From contig SZWC01003578.1 in assembly GCA_023375785.1 (NCBI GenBank), positions 32,433 through 74,745 of the forward strand: DNA of 42,313 bases. The letters run 5' to 3'. Made by a program: the position numbers and the translations under genes. This stretch comes from Penium margaritaceum. Taxonomy: Eukaryota > Streptophyta > Zygnematophyceae > Desmidiales > Peniaceae. Shown here in pieces: positions 20,078-30,581 of this stretch; within the stretch, counting starts at the first letter, position 1; each line of letters opens with the position of its first letter. The notes under the pieces were generated by a model. The model was not told where the DNA came from. It saw nothing but the letters and a program-made list of their open reading frames with translations, and did no database searches.

Positions 20078-21232
20078 TCCACGACCATGTCCACGCCCAC
20101 GACCCTGGGAGGCAAGAGCTGTGGCTACATAGGATGATGAGAAAGAGGATGTAGAGGAGGAGGATGCAGCGGTAGAGGAAGGAGAGGAGGACGCGGTGGT
20201 GACGGCGGCAACCCTGGTGACTGCAATACGGTGAAGGTGTCTGTTCTGGAGGCTAGTCCACCAAGCGGCAAGCTTCTCAGTGACAAAATCCCAGAGGGCA
20301 CCGACATCTGGTGGGGACTTGGGTGGAACGGGCTGGGAGGCAAACCGCTGTAGCTCATCAGCTTTGACGTCGTGGAGGAGGTCAGACAGTACAGGATGCA
20401 ACCCGTTGACCATGGTGTGCACAGCCAACAGCTGAGCTCACGAAGCAGTGTAAGCCCGCGTGCCCGATACCCTTTAGCCGATTCGTTCACACGCATCAAG
20501 AGGGTGTTAAAATGCACGGTGAGGGCGCTCTGAGCCACCTGACCATTGACAATGATGCGACGACAGAGCATGGTGTACGCACCGACTGGGTCAGCCAGGC
20601 GCTGAAAAGCGCAATCAGCATTGCAAGTATCAAGATTGTCGACAAGTGTCTCTGGCACAGTAGCAGTGAGGGCACATAGAGTGTGAGCAAACTTGTCAGC
20701 GACAGGCGTGAAAGGCGGGACAGCTGGCAAATAGTACGCCCATAGGCGTTTCCCCTGAGCCCATGCACTAAAGCGGGTCTCATAGGAAGAGAAGGCAAGC
20801 CCGGTGGACAAGATGGAAGGCTGGGTGAAGAAGTCATGCTGGCGGGAGACATCCGCAGGATTGGCAGCAGATGGAGTGCTGGCGGGGTTTGCGACAGTGT
20901 TGTTAGCAGCAGATGGGGTGGAAGAGGTACCGGCACTGGTTCCAGCAGAGAAATAAGCTCGCAAGACAGATGCATCAGGTAGACACTTGAGCACAGTTGT
21001 AGCTACCTCATCTGCAAAGGCAGCAAAATCTTGAGCCTCATGCTCAGCCTTGCAAGCAAGGTTCAGCTGCCGCTGAAGGTCTGTTATGACCGACTTGTCA
21101 TCATGGGGCATGGTGCCGGCTGAGGCGATCTTCAGTTTCACACTCAGCCTCGCGAGTGAGGTTCAGCTAGCGCTGAAGGTCTACTATGACCGACTCGTCT
21201 TCGCGGTATTCCCCAATAACAACACGTTCCAT
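20075..21232 (-). pseudogene. Copia-2 Gag (UBN2-type)
   Basis: The main frame 20125-21141 (minus, 338 codons) holds a Copia Gag. It has a heptad-like N-terminus (TDLQRQLNLACKAEHEAQDF), an Ala/Ser/Thr-rich stretch, and a UBN2-like core (SSYETRFSAWAQGKRLWAYY ... DPVGAYTMLCRRI ... LLMRVNESAKGY). A frameshift near 20450 moves the continuation to 20428-20075 (VHTMVNGLHPVLSDLL), which ends in GRGRGHGRG. A likely original start is ATG at 21232, upstream of a 100-bp duplication that shifts the frame. Confidence 0.84.
21042..21202. repeat. 100-bp tandem duplication in Copia-2 gag start
   Basis: CTCAGCCT...GGTTCAGCT...CGCTGAAGGTCT...ATGACCGACT recurs at 21042-21102 and 21142-21202, offset exactly 100 bp with about 15% difference. 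Both copies encode the same DLQR-LNL heptad segment on minus, but the offset is not a multiple of three. Confidence 0.8.
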
Positions 21233-22332
21233 TGCACCGGGCGCAAAAATGCAGCGATCTGTTCATCCGGGCATCATGACGCTGAGGGGCCCTGCCGAGA
21301 AAGTTTCATGAGATTTTTCCTCGCCCTAGTAGGCGTAGGAGAACTAGGAGTGCCTTAGGCACGTTGGATATGTGTTGTATCACAGCCCGACCCAATTCAC
21401 ATAGACAAGCCACCACAGAGGAGAGAGGCAGAGCGTAGGAAGAAGAGAAGTAGGCCAAGAGCCCTCACGAGGAGTGTAAGGACTGCACAAAAGAGCAAGG
21501 AGCGACACGGTAATGGAAGCAATTGCAGCAAAAAGAATAGAGATGGAAGACGTAGCTTTTACTACCAAGGCCAGGAAGCCTTCGGTGAAGGCAACGCCCA
21601 TGGTAGGAAGGATTGCCACTATAGTGATGGCCACTATGACGAGGGTGGTGATGTCAGAAGGTGCAGATGTGAAAGATACAATGGCAACAGTTGTAGAGGT
21701 GCGGATGGCCGAGGCGGCTGTAGAAGCTCTTGCAGAAGCCACAGTTGATGAGGTTGCGAACAACTGCATCCTAATATTTGATGTTGTTGCATCCACTGGT
21801 CCGGCTACAACTGCAGCTTCATCGTAGGACTGAGCAGCACGTCCCGCAAATGTGGAAGCAAGGGCATGTACTGCACGAGTTGCGGCGGCAAATGTGGCAG
21901 CAGCTGTAGTGGCGGCATCTATCAAGCAGCAAGTAGTCCGTGTGAGTTTGTGTGCGAGCTCTACTGATTCTTGACGCCAAGTGGAGTATAGCGACGCAAC
22001 AACGGTGTCGTGCGGTTGCTCAACCCCCCCCCACCCGAGGCACTAAGGTGAGAAAGGCTTACAGGGTTCTATCGTGTAGCCCGCGGAGACGACATGCAGA
22101 CCTCGGCCGCAGATGCGTTGCCTCTCAGACCCTGGTCGGCATGTCTGACGCTCCACATGATGCTCGCCGAGGGGAGGTGCCGCACCCGGCACATCCGAGT
22201 TAGCCAGCTTGACTGTGTGCACCACCGCAGTGGTGCTTACGCAGTGAAGGCGTGGAGAGGGTGGCCTAGAGTAATTCGGCTGGCCAACCACTGCCACCGC
22301 TGCAACATGCTTGCTGCTTCTGTTTTAATGAT
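21233..22332 (-). other. Copia-2 5' leader, proximal part
   Basis: Between gag and the Copia-3 insertion site. The open frame at 21380-21925 (minus, 181 codons) is Ala/Thr/Ser-rich with short hydrophobic runs and matches no family I know. Its composition follows from GCN-rich imperfect triplet repeats, so I do not call it a gene. A C-run lies at 22024-22031. The leader resumes at 39785. Confidence 0.55.
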
Positions 22333-22337
22333 GCTTG

Positions 22338-23191
22338 AGCTGGAAAACCTAGGCAGCAGGTTGGGGCAGCAGCGTTGTTGATGCAGCGTGCGGGCTTCCA
22401 CGCTCGTTGCTTAAGTCAGCTGCCCCCTCAGTCTGCTGCTCTAGAATCCAAGTCTGGAAGCTCTGAATTTGTTACTCAGAAACGCGCGCGCCAGTGTTAG
22501 CCCCAGAAAGCAGCTGAAAACTGAAAGTGACTGATTAGGAATAAAGAATGAGCAACAATGGGAGACCCCTCCAAGTTCTACCTCCCCCCCACTAGTGTAG
22601 AACTTGTTACTCAGCTAACCAGCCAATCAGAAAATATCCCTAGACCTATTTTCTGGCAGGCAGGATTTTCTCGGTGAGCCCTGCCAGACGCCCGACAGCC
22701 CAAAACCCGGGCGTCGTCCGTTTTGCCTGAAACGTGGACCATACCATAATACCGACACTGCGAACGCAGTCGTGCGGTCAGAATCAGCTAGAAAAATAGC
22801 AGCAAAGAGTTATGGCTGCCCGAACCCGGGCAGTGCCTACGACAGTCAGTGATGCCAAGCAGGGCCACACAGCAGGAGATACGAAAACCCTAGGCGTAGC
22901 ATGACGATGCAGATGCAATGCCACAACCAGAAACAAAGCTTAGTGCATGGAAACATCATCTGCAAAACAGTGACCGTCGGCGGCCCGACCGCCGCGGAGG
23001 CCTGCCGATGGAGCTGAGTGCATCACCGTAGGGAGGAGGCTTCAGCGAACGGTGCGTGGGCCTCAGTGCGGGTCGGCTCCACCGAGCGGCACTCTAGCAG
23101 CGTGGAGTCTCGCCTTCAGTCATTTGCACGCCGATGTACACAAGCCGGGAGGACACAACAGAGTAGAATGAGAGATGCACGAAAACCAACA
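22338..23191 (-). repeat. 3' LTR of Copia-3
   Basis: An 854-bp LTR. Reading minus it starts TGTTGGTTTTCG and ends TTCCAGCT, not the usual CA. It matches 30582-30879 and 39247-39784 with only scattered differences. At 22665-22668 it retains the uninterrupted sequence of the Gypsy insertion point (GAAAATATCCCTAG). Confidence 0.92.
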
Positions 23192-23201
23192 CTCCCCCAT
23201 G
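23192..23201 (-). other. Polypurine tract of Copia-3
   Basis: The minus strand reads CATGGGGGAG directly before TGTTGG. Confidence 0.85.
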
Positions 23202-23298
23202 ACTCACAGGAGTAGTGCACATGTGCGGGCAGAGACACAGACAACGACCAGACTCCCCCAGAACACACAGAGATGCAACCAGGGACAAAGAGAGTAAC

Positions 23299-23800
23299 TC
23301 ACGGACGCACGCCGACCGAACTCATAGCCTTCTTGAACGAGTCACGCTTCAGTGCCTTGGTCAAGAAGTCAGCCAATGGTCGTGCTGTCTCAACCCACAC
23401 GATGATGATGCTGCCGTCATGCAACAATGAACGCACATAGTGATACTCAACATTGATGTGCTTTGTGCGTGTGTGATGCACGCCGTCATTGTCGGCGACG
23501 GCCATGGCACTCTCATTGTCACAATGCAACGTGATGGATGCGACGGGCTGATGCAACTCGGACAACAAAGGACGCAGCCACACACTCTCACACGCGCCTA
23601 AGCCAAGAGCCACGTACTCAGCCTCTGTAGTACTGCGTGCAATGCACCCCTGCTTGCCACTGCGCCAGGACACAGCTGTGCCACCAATCAGAAAGATCCA
23701 GCCTGTGCGACTCTTACCGTCCGGACTGCTGGCCCAGTCACTGTCGATGTATCCCACCGCGACCAGAGACGGCTAACGGCGGAACATGAGACCTCGCCGA
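23299..23800 (-). pseudogene. Copia-3 RNase H
   Basis: The open frame at 23757-23299 (152 codons) is a well-preserved Ty1/Copia RNase H. GYIDSDWASSPDGKSRTG carries the first Asp, STTEAEY the Glu and LHCDNESAM the next Asp. Then come HHTRTKHINVEYHYVR and, at the end, ADFLTKAL. A frameshift near 23805 separates it from RT in the same ancestral polyprotein, so it is not a free-standing gene. Confidence 0.9.
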
Positions 23801-23804
23801 GGAG

Positions 23805-24826
23805 TCAAAGAACATAGCGCAATACTCGGATTGCGACCTCGTAGTGGATGTGACGTGGATCCTGAGAGAACTGGGCCAGGAGGTTGACGGCGAACGCGAT
23901 TTCTGGGCACGTCGTCGTCGCCAGGAACATCAGTGACCCGATGACTCGCAGGTACGTGGTCACGTCAACTTGCTCCCCCACAACAGCTGGGTCAGGAATA
24001 TTCAGCTCCACCTGGCCATCGGGTGACATGGGTGAGGATGCGCTCGGGACGAGTGGCAGGTCCTCCGCAAAGCGGGTGGACAGAGTCTGCACATAGGCGG
24101 CCTGGTGGATGTGCAGAACGCCTTGGGAGCGATCATGCTCGACCTCCATGCCCAGGAAGACTCTGGCATATTCGAGATCCTTCATCTGGTAGGCGGCGTG
24201 CAGCAAGTCCTTGACACGCTGGATGGCAGCCGTGTCTGGCGACGCGATGAGGAGATCCTCGACGTAAACAAGAACAGCGGCGAAAGTCTGGCCTCATGGA
24301 CTGACAAACAGTGCGGGGTCAGCGGTGTTGCGCTAGAGTCCACCCCGAAGGAGCGTGCTGCTGATTTCTTGGTTCAGCACCGAGGCGACTGCTTTAGGCC
24401 ATAGAGGGCCTTACGCAATCGCCAGACTCTCCTAGTGCCGTCGTCGAAGCCTGGGGGTTGCACCATGTAGAGCTCCTCGCCCTCCAGTGAGCCATGGAGA
24501 AACGCGTTGCTCACATCCATCTGATGCAGCTCCCACCCATGCTGGGTGACCAGGCTAAAGAGCGCCCGGCCAGTGGAGAACCAGCCAACTGGGGTAAAGA
24601 TCTGGTCGTAGTCGACCCCGGGAATCTGGGCAAACCCCTTGGCTGTAAGGTGGGCCTTGTACTTGTCCGAGGACCCGTCGGGCTTCCACTTGCGCCAAAA
24701 AACCCACTTGGCGCCGATGGCCTTCCGACCTAGAGGAAGGTCGACGAGGTCGTACACATGGTGCTGTCGGATAGCAGCGAGCTCATCGGCACAGGCAGCG
24801 TCCCAGTGTGCGGCCTCAGGAGAGGC
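23805..24826 (-). pseudogene. Copia-3 reverse transcriptase
   Basis: RVT_2 domain on minus in two frames. The frame 24757-24374 runs from VYDLVDLPLGRKAIGAKWVF through DVSNAFLHG to LYGLKQSPRC. A 1-nt loss near 24375 then shifts the frame, and two stops follow before the part at 24206-23805 (MKDLEYARVFLGMEVEH ... IGSLMFLA). The catalytic box is YVED (24255-24266), with Glu replacing the first Asp of YxDD. The protein is unlikely to polymerise even if the breaks were absent. Confidence 0.9.
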
Positions 24827-25800
24827 TCATGATCCGCGCAGGGTGGTTGGGTCCTCCGGGCGTGCTGTGGAACGGACTAAGAGAGCGTGTGCCTCTCGAG
24901 CCCCTGGTGGGATGCGCGCGAGTGCAGCCACGACAGTGTGCCAATGCTCGTGATGGAGCATGGCGTAGCCCAGTGCAGAGCCCGGGTGAAGGTCTGCAAT
25001 GATGGCCGAGGTGGTCAAGCCAAGGGCCTTGGTGCCAGGGTTCCCACTCACGACCGTGGGAGTGGAGGAGACACGTGGAGCCACGGGGGGTTGAGGCGCC
25101 ACGGAGCGTGGTGCGACAGTCCGCACGCTCTTCGACGGTCTGGGTCGGAGGCTGCCGCCTAGACCACGTGTGTAGTGTGGCAGGGCAGGAGATGGCACTG
25201 AGTCCGACGGGCCAATGGAGGCAGACGAGGTTGCTGGTCCGGAGGAGCCGGCGGATGCAACTGGGGCAGCTGGCTCGGATGGGCCAGCGGACGCGACTGG
25301 AGCTGCTGGCCCGTAAGGGCCAGCGGACACAACTGGAGCTGCCGGTTCGGAGGGACCAGCAGACGCGACTGGGGCTGCTGCCCCGGAGGGACTGGCGGGC
25401 GCGTCTGGGATTGCCGGACCGGAGGGGCCAGCGGACACGACTAAGGCTGCCGGCCCGGAGGGGCCAGCGGACGCGTCTGGGACTGCCGGCTCGGAGAGAC
25501 CAGCGGACACAACTGGGGCCGTGGGCTCGGAGGGGCCGACAGACGCGACTGGGACTGCCGGCTTAGAGGGACCAGTGGACACGACTGGGGCTGCCGGCTC
25601 AGAGGGACTAGCGGATACGACTCGTGCTTCCGGCTCAGAGGGACAAGCAGACGCGACTTGGGCTGTTGGCCCGGAGGGACCTACGGACGCGACTGGGGTG
25701 ACTGGGGCTGCCGGCTCAGAGGGACTGGGGGATGTGTCACCCGGAAGCGACAGGATGGAGGACAGACTCACTCCCCCATGCAACGGGATAGACACAGAGG
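24827..25800 (-). pseudogene. Copia-3 linker with 36-bp coding minisatellite
   Basis: The open frame at 25795-24827 (322 codons) spans the integrase-RT spacer. From about 25735 to 25230 it consists of roughly 14 imperfect 36-bp units encoding a 12-residue repeat (SEPAAPVVSAGP-like). These stay in phase. It then has a Pro/Val/Ser-rich part and the start of the RT region. It ends at a TGA (24827-24829) where CGA (Arg) is a simple source. Plus-strand frames here (25075-25566, 25521-25910) are antisense copies of the repeat. Confidence 0.8.
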
Positions 25801-27693
25801 AGTCGGAGCGAATGAGGTTGCGAGGAAATAGGTCCTCGAAGAAGAGTGCATCCCGGGACTCGACGATGCAGTGCCGGGAGGGATTCCAGAAGCGCCAGGC
25901 CTTGGACTGACGAGAGACACCGAGGAAGGTGCAGGGACGACCGCGAATGGTGAGCTAGCAGCCTTGCTGCGGGGCGAGCAGCCACACCACAGCCACGCAG
26001 CCCCAGACGCGAGCCGGGCGGAGGTCAGCGCGCTGACCGCACTAATGCTGGTAAGGCGTGGACAAGCAAGGGGACCGTGGGGAATCCGGTTCCAGACCCA
26101 GGTCATGTAGGCCATGGCTTCAAAGTAGAAGCCATCGGAGAGACCGGACTCGACCCGCATGCTGCGGACGGCGTCGGCCATGGTACGGTTCCACCGTTCG
26201 GAGACACCATTCTGGGCGGGCGTGTAGGGCGCGTATGTCTCATGGTGGATGCCACGTGAGGCGAGAAAGGTCGTGGCCTCGCCCATGTACTCACCACCAC
26301 GATCAGAGCGAAAGCGGCGAAGAGGGCGGCCACACTCGCGCTCCGCAAGGACAAGCCAGTCCTGGATGGTGCGGGCGACATTGCTCTTTTGCCGAAGGCA
26401 GAAGACCCAGCGGTAGCGAGAGTAGTCGTCAGTGAGGGTGAGGACATAGCGGCAATGCTCACTGACAGACTTGGTGGGGAGAGGGCCCATGACGTCCAAA
26501 TGGACAAGGTCAAGAGGGGCGGACGCACGAGAGGAAGACAAAGGGTACGTGGACCGGTGCATCTTCCCCTGAGCGCAATCAATGCACTCAGTGGGGCACG
26601 GGAGGGGGAAAGTCTCCGGGTCAAGGCCCTTGGCCCGCTGGGTGTGGAGCATGCTGTCTACGGCGGCAGAGTGGACGTGGCAAAGGCGGCAGTGTAGGAG
26701 GCAAGTGTGCGAAGGAGAAAGCGTACTGGTGACAAACACATGGCCTGTGGCGGCCGACAGGGAGGAGACGGAAGGGGAGGAGGAGAGACGAGGCACATGC
26801 CACAGGTTGCCACGGGCGGTGGCGTGCAGTATTACGAGACCAGACGGACGCAGCGACACAGTGCCAACACCACGCGAGTGCACAACGTCCATGCTCATGC
26901 GGTCAAGTGCAGTGACGGACAGGAGGCTGAGCTCGAGACCAGGGACGAAGAGGACATCGGTGAGAAAGACGTCACCGGCAGGACCACGGAAACGAACAAC
27001 GCCAACACCACGGACAGGCAACACCTGTCTGGAGCCCGTCCGGACACTGGAGACATCGCCTACAAGACCGAGCATACTGAAGGCCTCACGAGAGGCCGAC
27101 ATGTGATGCGTGGCCCCGAAGTAAATGATCCAGGTGTCAGCGGGGTCCTGGACCGGGGTCGCCAGATCACTAACGGTCACATGGCAACAAGCAAGGGACG
27201 CGGACACGGTGGAAGGAGGCGCGAACCGAGACTGCCAATCGTCAAGCCATGCAACGTCGTCATAGGAAGGAGTAGAGGAGACCACAGGAGACGATACCAC
27301 AGACGAGGAAGCGGGACACGACCGTAGATCAGTCTCAGTCATGCAAGGTGGGGCAGGAGAGCAGGTTGTGATACAACTCGTACTTCCATGGGGAGGAGGG
27401 CGCGTCAGGCCGAGCTGGAGCGTGATGAACTGCTCCAACTGACGCTCACGGGAGGACGGCCTGGGAGTGTAGACCGAGTGCGGAGTGACAGTACCGGATC
27501 CCGGGTAAGGGAGGGGCAGCGCCGGTGACGGGAACGGAGGCGCCGATGGCTGTGGGTAGTACTGCTGCGGCGCGGGTGTGTGCGGGACTGGCGGACCTGT
27601 CGGAGTGGCAGAGCTGCTGGACGAGGTCAAAGTGTCAGGGTCAGTAGTAGCGACGGCGGTAGAGGCGAGACGGTGCTCCCACTGGCAACGCAT
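25768..27693 (-). pseudogene. Copia-3 protease-integrase region
   Basis: A frame of 641 codons. The Pro/Ser-rich N-terminus follows the zinc knuckle. Protease lies near residues 185-290, but the DSGA motif is YFGA, with Tyr (27121-27123) at the catalytic Asp. GAG-pre-integrase has CIDCAQGK. The integrase core keeps all three acidic residues: Asp in HLDVMGP, Asp in RSDRGGEY and Glu in NGVSERWNRT. After PHGPL (about 26065) a 1-nt shift scrambles the last 100 codons. The true C-terminus (RVWGCVAVV, CTFLGVSRQSKAWRFW) continues in the frame of the 25795 ORF, with two more stops. Confidence 0.92.
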
Positions 27694-28965
27694 GGTGGCG
27701 ATGACGCACGCCTCGTCCGTCGGGAGAGGGCACGTGTACCACCCATGTCCGGACTGGCCACAGTTGTGGCAGGCCGAGCCACCACCGCTGGACCCGGTCG
27801 ACGGCTACTGCTGCTGTTGTTGCGGCGGACCCTTGCCTTTCTTGTTCCGGCTCTTCTTCTTCTTCCCCGAAGACGATGAGGTAGCTGCGGTGGGGGAGGC
27901 GACGGCCACAGGGGCAACGGCAGGGGATGCAAGAGCCTCCGTGCGATGGAGCTGGGACTCTTGGCGAGCTTCCTCAATGCAGAGGAAGAGCTCGTATGCC
28001 CAGGGCATGAGGGTGCCCTGGGCCGCCATGGTGGAGAGGACGTCCTGGGGGTAGTTTACGAAGACGTCTACGTACGCGCTGGTGGCGCCACGCTTGATGA
28101 TGAGGAGCGCGGACAGAGGGGGTGGAGTAGATTTGCCGAGACGACGAAGGATGTCCTCCACCCGCTACCAGTAGGCAGTGACCATCTCGGTCTCCCCCAT
28201 GTGCAGTGAGTTGAACTCCCGGAGCAGACGGCTGATCTCAGCGTCGCTGGACAGGCGATGGAGCCTGGTGAGGACATGCCATGCGGCTGAAGGGTCTGGG
28301 ATGTCGCCAACGGTGAAGTCGCCGAGGAAAGGCTGCAGGGACAGGCGGGAAGTGGGAGGGGCGACTGGGACGAGGGCACGGATGGCGCGACCAGCGTCAT
28401 ACAGCTGGTCGGCCTGGGTAGAGTCATAAGGGAGGGTGTAGTACGCCCACAGGCCCTCGCCTTGCGCCAAGATCCGGAAGCTGAGCTCCCAGCTCCGGAA
28501 CTGCTCGTCGGCCTGAACCGGCGACGGCGGCGTCTCAAAGTCCTTTTGCCTACGGCCGGCGCCCAAAGTGGGGCCAAGGACAGAGGTCACTGTCAGCCGC
28601 TGGCGCTGAGTCTGCTGTTGTGCCAGGTAGTATGTGGCAGTAGACACAGCTAGGCTGGCGTGCCCTGGAGGGATGAACGACGGCGGCGCACTGGTGGCAG
28701 TCTCGAAGGCTACTGGCTGTAGCGCTGCAAGCTGCTGCGTCAAGGCGGCAAAGTGTTGCTGAAGAGCAACGAGGGGGTCAGGGTTGCCGCCAACGACACT
28801 AGTGGGTTGCTACTGCTGCTGCTACTATTGCTGCTGTTGTTGCTGTTGCTACTGCTGCTGCTGTTATTGTTGCTGCTACTATTGCTGCTGCAGTCGCTGC
28901 AAGAAAGGGGGGCTAGGGGTCCCCCCAACAGAGGAGGACCCCTCCCCACCAGGGCTACCAGCCAT
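27694..28965 (-). pseudogene. Copia-3 Gag with zinc knuckle
   Basis: One frame runs from ATG at 28965 (MAGSPGGEGSSS) through a poly-Gln tract (28807-28890), a Gag core at 28743-28168 (SPVQADEQFRSWELSFR, GLWAYYTLPYD, DPSAAWHVLTRLHRL) and 28161-27808 (KKKKSRNKKGKGPPQQ). It ends in a CX2CX4HX4C zinc knuckle at 27730-27771, then joins the 641-codon frame without a shift. Breaks are in-frame stops only: seven in the poly-Gln tract, TAG at 28165-28167 and TAG at 27805-27807. All of them lie where Gln is expected. Confidence 0.88.
28807..28890 (-). repeat. Poly-Gln tract with interspersed TAG/TAA codons
   Basis: 28 consecutive codons on minus in the Gag frame: 21 are CAG or CAA, six are TAG and one is TAA. 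No other codon occurs. Every interruption is thus a single C-to-T change from a Gln codon. Confidence 0.92.
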
Positions 28966-30569
28966 GGTTTGGTGTCCCTTGTTTTTTTTGTTTTTGTCTT
29001 TATGTTGCTGATACAGCAGTGGCTTGGGGCGGTGGGAATTCTACCAACCCCTTTGGTTGTCTTCCCCCTTCCCTTTCTCCCCCTTTTGTGTTTTTTTTTG
29101 TTGATGACATCAGCAGTGACATCAGCAGTGACGTCAGCAGCAGGATGCTGACGTCAGTAGCGGCGATTGTTGGGGCCACTGCTACTGCTGTTGTTGCTGC
29201 TGCTGCTGCTTGTGCTACAGCCGCTGCAGCTGCTACTGCTGCTGCTGTTACTGTTGTTGCAGCTGTTGGTGCTGCTGCCATAGCGGCAGCTGCTGCTGTT
29301 GATGTAGGTGATGAAGCCGCTACTGCTGTTGCTAGTGCTGCTGTTGTTGCGGCTGCTACTGCTGCGGCTATGGTTGCTGATGCTGCTGTTGTTGCTGCAG
29401 CTGTAGTTGCAGCAGCAACTTCTGTTGCTGTGAGCTGCTGTGGCTGCTGCAGCTTGCTGCTACTACTGCACGCTGCTGCAGCTGCTGCGTGTTGCGGCTG
29501 CTGCTCACTACTGCTGCGGGCTGCTGCTGTGGGCTGCGAGGTGGGGGATTTTTTTTTCTTTTTCTCCTTCTCGTTTTTCCTGTCACAGCGGGCAGCCGCT
29601 GGCTGTCTGCTGCGAGCAGTAGGCTGCTACTTGCTGGCAGCAGTGAGCTGCTGCTCACTGGTAGCAGCGGGCTGCTGCTCGCAGCTCGCTCGCTGCGGGC
29701 TGCGAGCAATAACAACCATGGCTGGCTGCTGCCAGCAGCTGCTCGCTATTGTTACTACTGCAGCTAGCTGCTACTGCGGCTGCTGCAGCCCGCTGCTGCT
29801 GCCGCACGCTGCTGCAGCTGCTGCGTACTGCGGCTGCTGCTGCGTACTGCGGCTGCTGCTGCTGTGCCCTGCTCCAATCTGTTGCTTCTGCCTGGTGCTG
29901 CTGCTGTTGCACGTAGCTGGTGCTGGCTGCTGCTGCCACTGCTTGCTTTCGTTGCCTGCGGCTGCCGCTGCTGCAGGTTGCTGATGCAGGTTGGCGCTGC
30001 TGCGTGCTGGTGCCAGTCACTGCTCCTGGTTGATGTTGCAGCGTGCGTCGTCGCCCGCAGGTGTCGGACGCAGCCTGCCGCTCACCTCCTCGCGTCACGC
30101 GTGGGGGTCAGTGCTGCCGAAAAAATTTTGGCAGCATTTCCCCTGGCCCAGTGGCCGTGGGAAAAAATCTGATGCCGCCACCAGGCGGGTCAATGCTGCC
30201 GGAAAAACTCCAACAGCATTTCCCCTGCACTGGTGCGTATGGGNTGATGCAGGTTGGCGCTGCTGCGTGCTGGTGCCAGTCACTGCTCCTGGTTGATGTT
30301 GCAGCGTGCGTCGTCGCCCGCAGGTGTCGGACGCAGCCTGCCGCTCACCTCCTCGCGTCACGCGTGGGGGTCAGTGCTGCCGAAAAAATTTTGGCAGCAT
30401 TTCCCCTGGCCCAGTGGCCGTGGGAAAAAATCTGACGCCGCCACCAGGCGGGTCAATGCTGCCGGAAAAAATCCAACAACATTTCCCTTGCACTGGTGCG
30501 TATGGGGGTCCGCCGGCGTTGTCTGGCACCTGTTCGCCAGTCTTCTGCTACTGCTACTACTACGCTCTG
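28966..30569 (-). repeat. Copia-3 5' leader rich in CTG-type triplets
   Basis: Between PBS and gag. From about 29160 to 30000 it is an imperfect GCT/GTT/CTG triplet repeat, giving long but compositionally trivial frames (for example plus 29019-29984, Ala/Val/Cys-rich; minus Gln/Ser/Ala-rich). A TGACGTCA-related triplicate occurs at 29103-29156. A 262-bp duplication with an N lies at 29982-30506. No gene is supported. Confidence 0.7.
29982..30506. repeat. 262-bp direct duplication around a single N
   Basis: 29982-30243 and 30245-30506 are near-identical (a handful of substitutions) and are separated only by N at 30244. This is the pattern left when two overlapping contig ends are joined without merging. 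A real tandem duplication or collapsed alleles cannot be excluded. Confidence 0.9.
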
Positions 30570-30581
30570 GCTCTAATACCA
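30570..30581 (-). other. Primer binding site of Copia-3
   Basis: The minus strand reads TGGTATTAGAGC directly after the LTR end CAGCT. It differs by one base from TGGTATCAGAGC (iMet-tRNA). Confidence 0.85.

Noticed and set aside
21380-21925. 181-codon Ala/Thr-rich minus frame with hydrophobic runs
   Set aside because: It lies in a Copia leader made of GCN triplets; apparent membrane segments are compositional.
25075-25910. Plus-strand frames with 12-residue repeats
   Set aside because: They are antisense of the 36-bp repeat in the Copia-3 linker, whose sense strand continues integrase and RT.
26707-27327. 206-codon plus-strand frame
   Set aside because: It is antisense to the Copia-3 protease and integrase domains, which are clearly recognisable on minus.
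29019-29984. 321-codon plus-strand frame rich in Ala, Val and Cys
   Set aside because: It is antisense to the Copia-3 leader and arises from imperfect CTG triplets; there is no recognisable fold.
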